Shown here piece by piece: positions 36,323-45,730 of a DNA stretch of 64,000 bases (positions are counted from its first letter, which is position 1; the number at the start of each line of letters is the position of its first letter). The DNA is from Streptococcus sp. bf_0095. GTDB lineage: Bacteria > Bacillota > Bacilli > Lactobacillales > Streptococcaceae. The position numbers and the translations under genes were made by a program. Under the pieces are notes generated by a model, which saw only the letters and a list, made by a program, of their open reading frames with translations, was not told where the DNA came from and did no database searches. Location of the stretch: positions 310,001 through 374,000 of the forward strand of contig NZ_RCYU01000001.1 of the NCBI RefSeq assembly GCF_004166885.1, written 5' to 3'.

Positions 36323-38046
36323 ATCAAGTAACGCTTTTGTGTGCAGAATCCTTCAATGATGTCAGTTTGCTTGGAGCACTCACGTCTTGTCCCTTATTAA
36401 AAGAACGTGGCTACCAGACAGAAATCCTCTATTGTGGAGACGAGAACGACGTCACCAAAGAAGCAGGAGACGCTGTTTCGGTTATTCGTTTAAAGTTGGA
36501 CAGTCTCAAAGAAGCCCTTCTAGCGACGAAAACAAAAAATTTACTGCTGTCATTTGCGGATAAGCAAGTCCTTGGTCTTTTATTCCGATTGGAAGAAATT
36601 GGGTTTCTCAAGGAACACAAAATCCGTATTCTAGGAACTTCGCTTAGGCAGTACCGTACCTTTTACCACCAGGCAGACCAAAAGTCATTTCTACAGGACT
36701 TAGGTTATCAAGTTCCTTCCTCATCCTTGGTTTCGACAGTGCGAGAGGCTATTGAGTTCTCAGAGCAGATCCAATTCCCTATTGTTGTTTGGCCACTTGC
36801 CAGCAAGCATGGGCAAGGTCGTCGGATTGCTAATAACTTGGATGATTTATGTGATGCTGTCGAAAAAGGACTAGAAGTATCGCCACAGGCTCAGTGTTTG
36901 TTGGAGCTCTCAACGGTTGGTTTCAAGGAGTTGGAATACATCGTCGTCCGAGATCGTCAGGATAATTATTATCTTGCGGGAAACATTGAGAGTATCGACC
37001 CGGTGGGGATCCATTCCAGTGATTCTTATCAAGTCATCCCAAGTCTGACGTTGACAGATACCGAGCATCAGACCTTGAGAGAGGCAGCTTTGTCTATTGT
37101 CCGGCACTTGAGACTGGTTGGAGCGACATCCATCAAGTTTGCGCTAGATCCAAAGAGTTACCAATTCTATATTCTTGAGGTCAATCCTTTTGCTTCGGAT
37201 TCCTTCTCGACCATGTCCATGGCCTTAGGTTATTCGATTTACTACCAGGCCTTATGCTTAAAATTAGGCGACCACCTTTTGGACCTTCCTCATCCTACGA
37301 TGAAGGGTCTTACAGCCCTGTTTGAACCTACTCTAGATCGTATTTTCTTTAAACTACCCGTCTTTCCAATGGAAAAGGTGACAAAAGTTCTCAATACACA
37401 AATTCATTCAGTTGGTGCAATTCATGGTTTTGGTAGTAGTTTGGAAGAAGCCTATCAGCAAGCTGTTGAAAATTTCGGTTCGAATCAATGGCCTAAGCAT
37501 ATTCTAAAAGAGATTTCGGACGATGAACTCATCCAACGGATCGCCAAACGAATGCCATATCGCTTTTCATCTATCTTAGAAGCTTTTCATCGAGGCTTCG
37601 AAAGGGAAGAAGTGAGTGACCTGAGTCGAATGGATCCGTTCTATCTCCAGTTTTTATATAATCTTTACTTGTATGAGCGACAAGAGAAGGAGCAACTATG
37701 TCCTGAGCTAAAATTACGTTCTTTGGATTTAACAGCTGGATTCGGTCAAGTTGGTGAAAAGGTTTCTTACTATAATTCGATCTGTGGCGAAGATGAGGTG
37801 CCAGATTGGAGTCAATGGAGCTTATTGGTTGATCAAGGCGCTCCAGAAGATTCGAGCCAGATTCTTAGACTGATAGATTGCTTGAAGCAGGAGCATGAAA
37901 AGGGAAGAAAAGTAGCCCTTCTGACACATCGTCCTTTTGCAGGACATGAAGCAGATACTTGCTTGCGAATCCCTCTCTCAATTTATGAGACTTACCAAAA
38001 CCAGATTAACAGCCAGTTTGGTCAGGTAGTATATTTGGATGAATAG
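36313..38046 (+). CDS. Half-length CarB-like protein with altered ATP-grasp site
   Basis: A 577-residue homologue of the CPSase large subunit, normally about 1060 residues. It contains the first pre-ATP-grasp and ATP-grasp region (~1-400), the oligomerisation region (~405-470) and a segment resembling only the second pre-ATP-grasp domain (~500-577). The second ATP-grasp and allosteric domains are absent. Compared with active CarB, the glycine-rich RPxFTxGGxGGG segment reads WPLASKHGQGRR (160-171), Asn in the IENFD motif is Ser227, a conserved Gln is Lys275, and the Arg after EVNP is Phe293. Glu206, His234, Glu289 and Asn291 remain. An alternative start at 36319 gives an ATGA overlap with the gene before. 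Confidence 0.88.
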   Translation: MVMNQVTLLCAESFNDVSLLGALTSCPLLKERGYQTEILYCGDENDVTKEAGDAVSVIRLKLDSLKEALLATKTKNLLLSFADKQVLGLLFRLEEIGFLKEHKIRILGTSLRQYRTFYHQADQKSFLQDLGYQVPSSSLVSTVREAIEFSEQIQFPIVVWPLASKHGQGRRIANNLDDLCDAVEKGLEVSPQAQCLLELSTVGFKELEYIVVRDRQDNYYLAGNIESIDPVGIHSSDSYQVIPSLTLTDTEHQTLREAALSIVRHLRLVGATSIKFALDPKSYQFYILEVNPFASDSFSTMSMALGYSIYYQALCLKLGDHLLDLPHPTMKGLTALFEPTLDRIFFKLPVFPMEKVTKVLNTQIHSVGAIHGFGSSLEEAYQQAVENFGSNQWPKHILKEISDDELIQRIAKRMPYRFSSILEAFHRGFEREEVSDLSRMDPFYLQFLYNLYLYERQEKEQLCPELKLRSLDLTAGFGQVGEKVSYYNSICGEDEVPDWSQWSLLVDQGAPEDSSQILRLIDCLKQEHEKGRKVALLTHRPFAGHEADTCLRIPLSIYETYQNQINSQFGQVVYLDE

Positions 38047-38049
38047 AAT

Positions 38050-38084
38050 AAGAGCTTCGGTCAAGATAACCGAAGCTCTTTGTT
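38050..38084. terminator. bidirectional terminator after pyr operon
   Basis: AAGAGCTTCGGT / ACCGAAGCTCTT, 12-bp perfect stem between convergent genes. Confidence 0.85.
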
Positions 38085-38101
38085 TAATTCAATAGTGTGA
38101 A

Positions 38102-39322
38102 TTAGAAATGGCTAACAATTCCGATGATGGTATCCACTGCACGTTCCATGGTTTGTAGGCTGATATATTCAAAGCGACCATGCATATTTTCGCCACCAGC
38201 AAAAAGGTTTGGAGTTGGAATTCCCATGAAGGAAATCTTAGAACCGTCTGTACCACCGCGGATTGGTTCAATAATAGGAGTAATGCCCAAATCTTCCATG
38301 ACTTCCTTAGCCAGGTTGACTGGTGTCATGTCTTTCTCGATGACTTGTTTCATGTTATAGTACTGGTCTTTAAGGTTCAAGAGAACACGTTCAGCACCAA
38401 GTTCTTGGTTCATCTTGCTTGCGATGTCTTCCATCATGGCTTTACGGGCTTCAAAGTTCTCTGTTTCGAAGTCACGGATAATGTAGCTAGCATGCGCTTC
38501 CTCAACAGTCCCCTCGATATTCATTAAATGGAAGAAGCCTTGGTAGCCATCTGTTTTTTCAGGGCGGTCTTCTTCAGGGAGTTGATTGTGGAAGTCAATG
38601 GCTAACTGGAGAGCATTGACCATTTGGTTCTTAGCAGTACCTGGGTGCACATTGCGCCCTTTAAAGGTAATTTCAGCTCCTGCAGCAGAGAAGGTTTCGT
38701 ATTGCAATTCACCAAGAGGACCACCGTCCACTGTATAAGCGAAGTCTACATTGAAATCTTCTGCATCAAACTTATCTGCTCCGACTCCGATTTCTTCATC
38801 TGGTCCAAAGCCAACTCGGATTTCGCAGTGTTTGATTTCTGGATGAGCATTCAAATATTCGATAGCTGTCATAATCTCAGCAATCCCTGATTTGTCATCT
38901 GCACCAAGAAGGGTCGTACCGTCAGTTGTAATCAAGGTTTGACCTTTGTAGTTATGGAGGTTAGCAAAATCAGCTGGATCTAGTGAATAACCAGAATCAC
39001 CAAGAGGAATAGCGCCACCATCATAGTTTTCGATGACTTGAGGGCTGATATTCTCAGCATTAAAGTCAGCTGTATCCATATGAGAGATAAAGCCAATCTT
39101 TCGGGTGAGACTTGGATCGTTTGCTGGTAGCGTTCCGATAGCAAAACCATTTGGAAGGTAGTAGACATTCTGAAGTCCAACTCGTTCCATTTCAGGAATC
39201 AGTACATTCTTTGCAAACTCTACTTGAGAAGGTGTACTAGGAGTTGTTGTAGAAGTCTCATCAGAGCGAGTGTTGACTTTGACATAAGTTAAAAAACGTT
39301 CTAATAGTGTTGGGTATTTCAT
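38102..39322 (-). CDS. pepT: Peptidase T
   Basis: A 406-residue M20 family tripeptidase with two zinc ions. Metal ligands are in ISHMDTAD (His and first Asp), GADDKSG (bridging Asp), GPDEEIG (catalytic Glu and ligand), VDGG and the late [12 protein letters not shown] (His). It releases N-terminal residues from tripeptides, and length and start match streptococcal PepT. It is upstream of a Cof-type phosphatase gene? No: on this strand it lies 14 nt downstream of it, suggesting co-transcription. Confidence 0.96.
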   Translation of the reverse strand: MKYPTLLERFLTYVKVNTRSDETSTTTPSTPSQVEFAKNVLIPEMERVGLQNVYYLPNGFAIGTLPANDPSLTRKIGFISHMDTADFNAENISPQVIENYDGGAIPLGDSGYSLDPADFANLHNYKGQTLITTDGTTLLGADDKSGIAEIMTAIEYLNAHPEIKHCEIRVGFGPDEEIGVGADKFDAEDFNVDFAYTVDGGPLGELQYETFSAAGAEITFKGRNVHPGTAKNQMVNALQLAIDFHNQLPEEDRPEKTDGYQGFFHLMNIEGTVEEAHASYIIRDFETENFEARKAMMEDIASKMNQELGAERVLLNLKDQYYNMKQVIEKDMTPVNLAKEVMEDLGITPIIEPIRGGTDGSKISFMGIPTPNLFAGGENMHGRFEYISLQTMERAVDTIIGIVSHF

Positions 39323-39336
39323 TTGTTTTTCCTTTT

Positions 39337-40155
39337 CTAGTTCTGTGCTTGTAAAACATAGCGCTTGATAGCAGTAGCGACACCGTCTTCTTCGTTAGAA
39401 GTGGTAGTGACATCAGCCAAGGCTTTGATAGCAGCTGGAGCATTGCCCATAGAAACTCCAAGACCCGCGTACTCAATCATTTCAATATCGTTGTTCTCAT
39501 CCCCGATAGCCATGACCTCTTGCCTTGGTATTCCCAAGTATTCAGCCAGTGCCTTTAAGCCGGTCGCTTTATTTACCCCTTTAGGAAGGATCTCAAATAG
39601 GATCGGTTGGGAGCGAATAGTGTGGAAGCGCTGGGCTAATACTTCTTCATAGGTTTCTTGAAAGACATCAATCCGCTCTTTCTGATCGATAAACATTCCT
39701 TGGAAAATCGGTTGTGCCTCAAGAATTTCTTCTAGGCCAAGTGACACGGGGACTGCAGAAACGATGCTAGCATCCATTTTAGCTATTTCAGAAGGATTTC
39801 GATTCAAAATGATATAGCGATTTAAATCGAATAAACTTAATTGAGGATGGATCTCCTGAGTCAGTTGATCGAGATAAACCAAATCTTTTTCAGATAAGGC
39901 ATCATAACTGATAACAGACCAATCTGATGATTTGACAGTTGTACAACCATTATTAATCACAGAGTAGGAGTGATTACTTTTGAAGGCGATTTCTTCAAAA
40001 ATTGGACGAACACCAGAGAGAGGGCGACCTGTACAGATGACGACGTTTACACCAGCAGCTTCAGCATCCAAAAGAGCCTGCTTATTAGCAGGACTAATGG
40101 TTTTGTCTGGTGATAAAAGTGTCCCATCTAAATCAATAGCAACTAATCGAATCAT
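39337..40155 (-). CDS. Cof-type HAD phosphatase (YidA-like)
   Basis: A 272-residue HAD phosphatase of the Cof/type IIB cap group. Motif I is [13 protein letters not shown], motif II ICTGRP, the Lys is in [17 protein letters not shown] and motif IV is [16 protein letters not shown]. It probably removes phosphate from sugar phosphates or cofactor intermediates. Its start overlaps the end of the upstream regulator gene by 4 nt, and pepT follows. Confidence 0.93.
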   Translation of the reverse strand: MIRLVAIDLDGTLLSPDKTISPANKQALLDAEAAGVNVVICTGRPLSGVRPIFEEIAFKSNHSYSVINNGCTTVKSSDWSVISYDALSEKDLVYLDQLTQEIHPQLSLFDLNRYIILNRNPSEIAKMDASIVSAVPVSLGLEEILEAQPIFQGMFIDQKERIDVFQETYEEVLAQRFHTIRSQPILFEILPKGVNKATGLKALAEYLGIPRQEVMAIGDENNDIEMIEYAGLGVSMGNAPAAIKALADVTTTSNEEDGVATAIKRYVLQAQN

Positions 40156-40904
40156 AGCTCATCCTCCTTAGCTGGTAGAAAGCTAGCAATGACTTTTCCG
40201 ATGACTCTTGGTTCTTCTTCTAAAGGAATAATCTTATCACTATACTTTTTATTGAGGGAAACGAGACGAATCCCTTGTGCTTCACGGAAGACACGCTTGA
40301 TCAAGGTTTGCCCGTCGTACTCAATAGCATAGATGGCACCAGCAGTATCGTAGAAAGTTTGCTTGATTAGGGCAACAGATCCCTTTGGATATTTAGGTTC
40401 CAGCGAGTCTGTATGAATCCAAAGTGCTAGATCATAAGCCAGTTTTTGATCAAACCAAACCAAATCTCCCTTAGAAGCACTTTGACTTGCAGCATAACTG
40501 TCGAAGACCGTATATGGTGTGTATTTTTTCTCGATACGTTTCCGTTCAGCCTGTAAAACCAACAAGCGATTGGCTTCCTCTAAGAGTGAATCTTGAAAGT
40601 CCTCATCCAGTTGCTTATAGATAAACTCAATCTTAGAATCCTCCAAGGTATCTGGTTGACTATAACGAGGATCTAGGTCAGAGATGGGGATTTCAAAGAA
40701 GCTAGCAATCTTTTCTAAGTTCTCACTGACTGGAAGAGAAGTCCCTTTCACATAGCCGGTCAAAGTACTAGCTGGAATACCAGTTGTACGAGATAAATCG
40801 ACCTGTTTCTTATTTTGAACCTTTAATAGTTCTCTTATTTTTTCGGAAATAATGCGCAAAGCCTCTTTATCTTGTGGGCTTGCTTTTCCACGTCCTCTTG
40901 CCAA
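40152..40904 (-). CDS. LexA-like XRE/S24 regulator (HdiR type)
   Basis: A 250-residue regulator. The N-terminal helix-turn-helix (residues ~15-75, KKQVDLSRTTGIPASTLTGYV) is joined to a C-terminal S24 peptidase-like domain with the catalytic Ser (HTDSLEPKYPKGS) and Lys (TLIKRVFRE) of LexA-type self-cleavage. HdiR of lactococci represses damage-inducible genes until cleaved; the same role is inferred here. The GTG at 40913 lies inside AGGAGGTG, so the true start is the TTG at 40904, giving MARGRGKASP. It heads a unit with the Cof phosphatase and perhaps pepT. Confidence 0.88.
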   Translation of the reverse strand: MARGRGKASPQDKEALRIISEKIRELLKVQNKKQVDLSRTTGIPASTLTGYVKGTSLPVSENLEKIASFFEIPISDLDPRYSQPDTLEDSKIEFIYKQLDEDFQDSLLEEANRLLVLQAERKRIEKKYTPYTVFDSYAASQSASKGDLVWFDQKLAYDLALWIHTDSLEPKYPKGSVALIKQTFYDTAGAIYAIEYDGQTLIKRVFREAQGIRLVSLNKKYSDKIIPLEEEPRVIGKVIASFLPAKEDEL

Positions 40905-41101
40905 GAGCTTCACCTCCTTTTACATTACAATTTATTATAGCGAATTAAATCGAAAAAGTAAATAGAAATCCTTTATTGTTCATTAATTATTTCAATTCGA
41001 ATTAAATAGAAACACAAAATATACTATTAATATATTGTAAAACTTGATATTTTTAGGTATAAGGTCTAAAATAAAGGAAAAGACTTTATGGAGGTAGAAG
41101 T

Positions 41102-41539
41102 ATGATTCGGACCGTTCAAATTAAAGATGCAGGTCAAATTCGTGATTTGTGCCACCAGGCATTGGGGTATGATTCGACCCTTGAGAAAGTAACAGCTCAG
41201 ATTGATAAGTTTAATCAGCCAGATTCGGGTCACTTTTGCTTTGTTTACGAAGAGGACCAAACTGGAAATATTTTAGGCTATGTCGAAGCAGAAGCCTATG
41301 AGAGTATATATAGCGATCCAGGTTTAAATGTTTTAGGACTTGCTGTTTTCCCATCTGCTCAAGGACGTGGGATTGGTCGGCAATTGATGGAGCGAATTGA
41401 AACTCTTGCTCGAACTCATAACTATTCCTTTATTCGTTTGAGTTCTGCCTCTCATCGTAAAGAAGCTCATGTTTTTTATGAACATTTAGGTTATGAAGGA
41501 AATAAAACACAGAAGCGATTTTTGAAAATAATGGATTAA
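41102..41539 (+). CDS. GNAT family N-acetyltransferase
   Basis: A 145-residue GNAT protein with the acetyl-CoA motif LGLAVFPSAQGRGIGRQLM and the C-terminal pattern HVFYEHLGYEGNKTQKRFLK. The substrate is unknown. TGGAGGTAGAAGT precedes the ATG. The 40914-41101 gap before it is AT-rich and holds the divergent promoters. Confidence 0.9.
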   Translation: MIRTVQIKDAGQIRDLCHQALGYDSTLEKVTAQIDKFNQPDSGHFCFVYEEDQTGNILGYVEAEAYESIYSDPGLNVLGLAVFPSAQGRGIGRQLMERIETLARTHNYSFIRLSSASHRKEAHVFYEHLGYEGNKTQKRFLKIMD

Positions 41540-41562
41540 GATAGGCAAAGGCCTATCTTTTT
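41538..41562 (+). terminator. terminator after GNAT gene
   Basis: AAGATAGGC aaag GCCTATCTTTTTT; the lepA -10 box TATAAT (41566-41571) follows immediately. Confidence 0.8.
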
Positions 41563-41600
41563 TGTTATAATATACTGAATAGTTTTATAAGGATGAAAAA

Positions 41601-43424
41601 ATGAATTTAGAAGAATTAAAGAAACGACAAGAGAAGATTCGGAACTTCTCCATTATCGCCCATATTGACCACGGAAAGTCAACCTTGGCGGACCGAATCT
41701 TAGAAAAAACCGAGACCGTTTCTAGTCGGGAAATGCAAGCCCAACTTTTGGACAGCATGGATTTGGAACGGGAACGTGGGATTACCATTAAGCTTAATGC
41801 CATCGAGTTGAATTACACGGCTAAAGATGGGGAAACCTACATCTTCCACTTGATTGACACACCGGGACACGTGGACTTTACTTATGAGGTTTCTCGTTCG
41901 CTGGCTGCCTGTGAGGGAGCCATTCTCGTAGTGGATGCGGCTCAAGGGATTGAAGCTCAGACCCTAGCAAATGTTTACCTGGCTTTGGATAACGATTTGG
42001 AAATCCTGCCAGTTATCAATAAAATCGATTTGCCAGCTGCCGATCCAGAACGGGTGCGCACAGAAGTAGAAGATGTCATTGGTCTGGATGCTAGTGAGGC
42101 AGTCCTAGCTTCTGCCAAGGCTGGTATCGGGATTGAAGAGATTTTGGAACAAATCGTCGAGAAAGTTCCAGCTCCTACTGGGGATGTTGCTGCTCCATTG
42201 CAAGCCTTGATCTTTGACTCAGTATACGACCCCTATCGTGGAGTTATCCTTCAAGTTCGGGTGGTCAATGGTATGGTGAAGCCTGGCGACACCATCCAGT
42301 TGATGAGCAATGGTAAGACCTTTGACGTGACTGAGGTAGGGATCTTTACTCCTAAAGCAGTTGGTCGTGATTTCCTTGCGACAGGAGATGTTGGTTATAT
42401 TGCAGCCTCTATCAAGACTGTTGCAGACACCCGTGTCGGGGATACGGTGACCCTAGCGACCAATCCAGCAAGTGAGCCCCTTCATGGTTACAAGCAAATG
42501 AACCCAATGGTCTTTGCCGGTCTTTACCCAATCGAATCTAACAAATACAATGATCTTCGTGAAGCATTGGAAAAATTGCAATTGAATGACGCCAGTCTTC
42601 AATTTGAACCGGAAACTTCTCAAGCCCTCGGTTTTGGTTTCCGTTGTGGTTTCTTGGGTCTCCTTCATATGGATGTTATCCAGGAACGCTTGGAGCGCGA
42701 GTTCAATATTGACTTGATCATGACAGCGCCGTCTGTAATCTACAAGGTCAATTTGACAGATGGAGAAGTGCTGGATGTGTCTAACCCGTCTGAGTTCCCA
42801 GATCCAACCAAGATTGCTTCGATTGAAGAACCTTATGTCAAAGCACAAATCATGGTGCCGCAAGAGTTTGTTGGAGCTGTCATGGAATTGGCCCAACGCA
42901 AACGTGGGGACTTTGTAACCATGGACTACATCGATGAAAATCGGGTTAATGTCATCTATCAAATCCCACTAGCGGAAATTGTCTTTGATTTCTTTGATAA
43001 ATTGAAATCTTCTACGCGTGGCTATGCAAGCTTTGACTATGAGTTGTCTGAATACCGTCCATCTAAATTGGTTAAAATGGATATCCTTCTCAATGGCGAT
43101 ACCGTCGATGCCCTCAGCTTTATCGTTCACAAGGACTTTGCCTATGAACGTGGTAAATTAATCGTTGATAAGCTTAAGAAAATTATCCCTCGTCAACAGT
43201 TTGAAGTGCCTATCCAAGCAGCCATTGGTCATAAGATCGTTGCACGTACAGATATCAAAGCTCTTCGTAAGAACGTCTTGGCCAAGTGTTATGGTGGGGA
43301 CGTCTCACGGAAACGGAAGCTTCTTGAAAAACAAAAAGCCGGTAAGAAACGGATGAAAGCTATCGGATCTGTAGAAGTACCACAGGAAGCCTTCTTGTCA
43401 GTTCTGTCAATGGATGAGGAGTAA
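41601..43424 (+). CDS. lepA: Elongation factor 4 (LepA)
   Basis: A 607-residue translational GTPase that acts on stalled or pre-translocation ribosomes. G1 is [10 protein letters not shown]3 DTPGHVDF and G4 [10 protein letters not shown]; the C-terminal LepA-specific domain contains [11 protein letters not shown] and the conserved end [22 protein letters not shown]. Length is normal. It is monocistronic: own promoter and a terminator after it. Confidence 0.98.
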   Translation: MNLEELKKRQEKIRNFSIIAHIDHGKSTLADRILEKTETVSSREMQAQLLDSMDLERERGITIKLNAIELNYTAKDGETYIFHLIDTPGHVDFTYEVSRSLAACEGAILVVDAAQGIEAQTLANVYLALDNDLEILPVINKIDLPAADPERVRTEVEDVIGLDASEAVLASAKAGIGIEEILEQIVEKVPAPTGDVAAPLQALIFDSVYDPYRGVILQVRVVNGMVKPGDTIQLMSNGKTFDVTEVGIFTPKAVGRDFLATGDVGYIAASIKTVADTRVGDTVTLATNPASEPLHGYKQMNPMVFAGLYPIESNKYNDLREALEKLQLNDASLQFEPETSQALGFGFRCGFLGLLHMDVIQERLEREFNIDLIMTAPSVIYKVNLTDGEVLDVSNPSEFPDPTKIASIEEPYVKAQIMVPQEFVGAVMELAQRKRGDFVTMDYIDENRVNVIYQIPLAEIVFDFFDKLKSSTRGYASFDYELSEYRPSKLVKMDILLNGDTVDALSFIVHKDFAYERGKLIVDKLKKIIPRQQFEVPIQAAIGHKIVARTDIKALRKNVLAKCYGGDVSRKRKLLEKQKAGKKRMKAIGSVEVPQEAFLSVLSMDEE

Positions 43425-43453
43425 GCTTCTCTTTGAAATATTCGAACAAATCA

Positions 43454-43478
43454 AACGTCCCGCTAGGGGCGTTTTTGT
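43454..43478 (+). terminator. terminator after lepA
   Basis: AACGTCCC gcta GGGGCGTTTTT. Confidence 0.8.
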
Positions 43479-43563
43479 ATCGGACTAGACAAATAGCGCT
43501 TTCAAATCTTCATTGAACGTGATACACTAGAGGTATCAAAACCCATCACAAAGGAGAGGAAAG

Positions 43564-44223
43564 ATGAAAAATAAGTTCCTACTAGCGACCGTCTCGCTCT
43601 TATCAGCTGTTGCCCTTGTAGCTTGTAGCACACCTAAAAATGAGTCTAGAAAACCATTGTCATCTGAATCTAGTTCCACTGAGGTGGTAAAAAAGAGCAA
43701 AAAATCCTCTAGTAAAAAGACTTCTAGCAAGGTAGAATCAAAATCATCGGATGATACCAAGAGTTCTGTCGAAACCAAACGGGTAGGTTCTGCAGATTAT
43801 GGTTATATCGATATCCCAAGCAAGTGGATTAAATTTACAGATATAGATGGCGGAGACAGCATCCAATTTACAGATGGAAGTGCCTACAATATCGTTACCA
43901 TGAACGGGTATACCAAAGAAAAAGCAAATGTCGGTGAAGGGGAAGTCTTCAACGCAGAGTTGATTGCGAACCGAATTGCTTACTATTGGAATGACAACAA
44001 AGAAGTAGAGAAAATGTGGGGAGCGAAGACCACTGTCTCAGGGAATGAAGCCTTGCAGCTCAATATTATCCTTAAATCTGGACAGTACCTCATTACTTGG
44101 GTCTTCCAAAAGGATGACAAGGTATACTTGATGTCTTTTGAAGGGGATCCAGAGACCTTGGCTCAATTCATTCCTTACATTGAGGAAACTTGGAGTTTGG
44201 ATGAAAAAGGCCCAAAAGCCTAA
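43564..44223 (+). CDS. Lipoprotein, tandem paralogue 1
   Basis: A 219-residue lipoprotein: signal peptide with lipobox VALVACS (cleavage before Cys21), a Ser/Lys-rich linker to about residue 70, and a ~145-residue globular domain (GSADYGYIDIPSKWIKF ... YIEETWSLD). This domain resembles small PsbP-like extracytoplasmic domains of streptococci. Function unknown. GGAGAGGAAAG precedes the ATG. It is a clear paralogue of the next gene. Confidence 0.85.
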   Translation: MKNKFLLATVSLLSAVALVACSTPKNESRKPLSSESSSTEVVKKSKKSSSKKTSSKVESKSSDDTKSSVETKRVGSADYGYIDIPSKWIKFTDIDGGDSIQFTDGSAYNIVTMNGYTKEKANVGEGEVFNAELIANRIAYYWNDNKEVEKMWGAKTTVSGNEALQLNIILKSGQYLITWVFQKDDKVYLMSFEGDPETLAQFIPYIEETWSLDEKGPKA

Positions 44224-44379
44224 TGCATTCGTGAGGAAGTTTCTTTCATTGTCACCAATTTTCAATACATGATAGAATACGATTTGGACGCTGTCAGTAA
44301 GTTCTATTTTTGGAACATTTAACTTCTTACAACCTGGTTAGCAAAGAATCTCTCAGGTTGTATATCCTTAAGAAAGCAG

Positions 44380-44424
44380 GAACTAATTCAAATAGTTCAT
44401 CAGTTTGAATTAGTTCTTTTTTTT
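44380..44424 (+). terminator. terminator between lipoprotein genes
   Basis: Perfect 13-bp stem GAACTAATTCAAA / TTTGAATTAGTTC followed by T8. The rest of 44224-44506 shows only promoter-like AT-rich sequence. Confidence 0.85.
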
Positions 44425-44506
44425 GGTAAGAAATTTAAATGGTCCTTTTAAAATAGAGTATAAGATGTTAGACTAGTGTATATAATCTATCATAGAGGAG
44501 AGAAAT

Positions 44507-45148
44507 ATGAAAAATAAGTTCCTACTGGCTTCAGTTACGTTTTTGTCTGTTGTTAGTCTTTCTGCTTGTACCAGTCCAAAGAAAGAGTCCAGTAAATCAT
44601 CGGCAGCGTCTAGCTCCAAGAATGTGGTGAAAGAAGCAACAAAATCAAGTAGCAAGGTAAAGGAAGAACTATCAGATAATAGTGAGAGTCTCGCAGAAAC
44701 GAAACGAATTGGATCAGCAGATTTTGGGTATGTCAATATTCCAAGTGATTGGGTAAAATATACAAATGAAGAAGGTGGAGATAATATCCAGTACTCAGAT
44801 AAAAGCGTGGATAATGTGATTATTTTGAACGCTACTACTAGAGAAAGAGCGGGTGTCGCTGAAGAGGAAGATTTTAATGAAGTGATGTCTCAAAGATTTG
44901 AGAATGACTTGAACGAAATAAATAAAGTAGTAAAATCGTGGAGATCTACTAGCAAAGTTGGAGGGAATGTAGCCACCCAATTAAACATGATTCTTAAGTC
45001 GGGTCGACATGTTACTTGCTGGTTTTTTCAAATAGATGGGAAGATGCATTACATTGCCTGTCTTGGAGATGAAAAAACATTAGCTCAATTAACCTCCTAT
45101 GTAGAAAACACTTGGAGCCTTGATGGAACAGGTGCCGTGACGGATTAA
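44507..45148 (+). CDS. Lipoprotein, tandem paralogue 2
   Basis: A 213-residue lipoprotein with lipobox SLSACT, a Ser/Lys linker, and the same globular domain as the previous gene (GSADFGYVNIPSDWVKY ... YVENTWSLD). The first 20 nt after the ATG are almost identical between the two genes, while the domains have diverged strongly, so the duplication is old. It has its own terminator. Confidence 0.85.
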   Translation: MKNKFLLASVTFLSVVSLSACTSPKKESSKSSAASSSKNVVKEATKSSSKVKEELSDNSESLAETKRIGSADFGYVNIPSDWVKYTNEEGGDNIQYSDKSVDNVIILNATTRERAGVAEEEDFNEVMSQRFENDLNEINKVVKSWRSTSKVGGNVATQLNMILKSGRHVTCWFFQIDGKMHYIACLGDEKTLAQLTSYVENTWSLDGTGAVTD

Positions 45149-45152
45149 TGCA

Positions 45153-45183
45153 AAAAGATAGATTGATGAATCTATCTTTTTTT
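45153..45183 (+). terminator. terminator after lipoprotein 2
   Basis: AAAAGATAGATT gatg AATCTATCTTTT with T tail; the -10 box TATGGTATAAT of the next gene follows. Confidence 0.85.
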
Positions 45184-45235
45184 ACGGCCTCTATGGTATA
45201 ATGCTCTTATCCATTTAGCAATTAGAAAGTAGTTT

Positions 45236-45730
45236 ATGTCTCAAGAAATTGACTTAGAAAAATACCATCAGTTAGCGCTTCAAAAACAAAAGAAGCACCG
45301 CAAGGTATTGGCGAATCTGAAAAAGAAGCCTCCTAAAAATCTAGATAAAATAGCCCAAGAGATTCACGATGAAGTCTTTCAAGAAATTGATTGTACAGCC
45401 TGTGCCAACTGCTGTAAGACCCTAGGACCCGATTTTAAGGAAGCAGATATCACGCGCATCGCCAAGTATTTCAAGATGAAGCTTCCCGCTTTTGAGGCGG
45501 AATTTCTTCAAGTGGATGAAGATGGAGATAAGGTTTTTAAATCCATGCCTTGCCCTTTCTTGGGTGGTGATAATCTCTGCTCCATCTACGATGTGCGTCC
45601 TAAGGCTTGCCGAGATTTTCCTCATACAGACCGCAAGAAAATCTACCAGATCAACCATCTGACCATCAAGAATACCCTCACTTGCCCAGCAGCCTATTTA
45701 TTTGTAGAAAAATTGAAGGATCGTTTGTAA
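45236..45730 (+). CDS. YkgJ family cysteine-cluster protein
   Basis: A 164-residue protein with the zinc/iron-chelating Cys pattern of the YkgJ (UPF0153) family: CTACANCCKTLGPDF, then CPFLGGDNLCSIYDVRPKACRDFPH, then a late Cys in LTCPAAYLF. A metal is probably bound; the function is unknown. The stop and the start of the next gene overlap as TAATG, so translation is coupled. Confidence 0.9.
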   Translation: MSQEIDLEKYHQLALQKQKKHRKVLANLKKKPPKNLDKIAQEIHDEVFQEIDCTACANCCKTLGPDFKEADITRIAKYFKMKLPAFEAEFLQVDEDGDKVFKSMPCPFLGGDNLCSIYDVRPKACRDFPHTDRKKIYQINHLTIKNTLTCPAAYLFVEKLKDRL

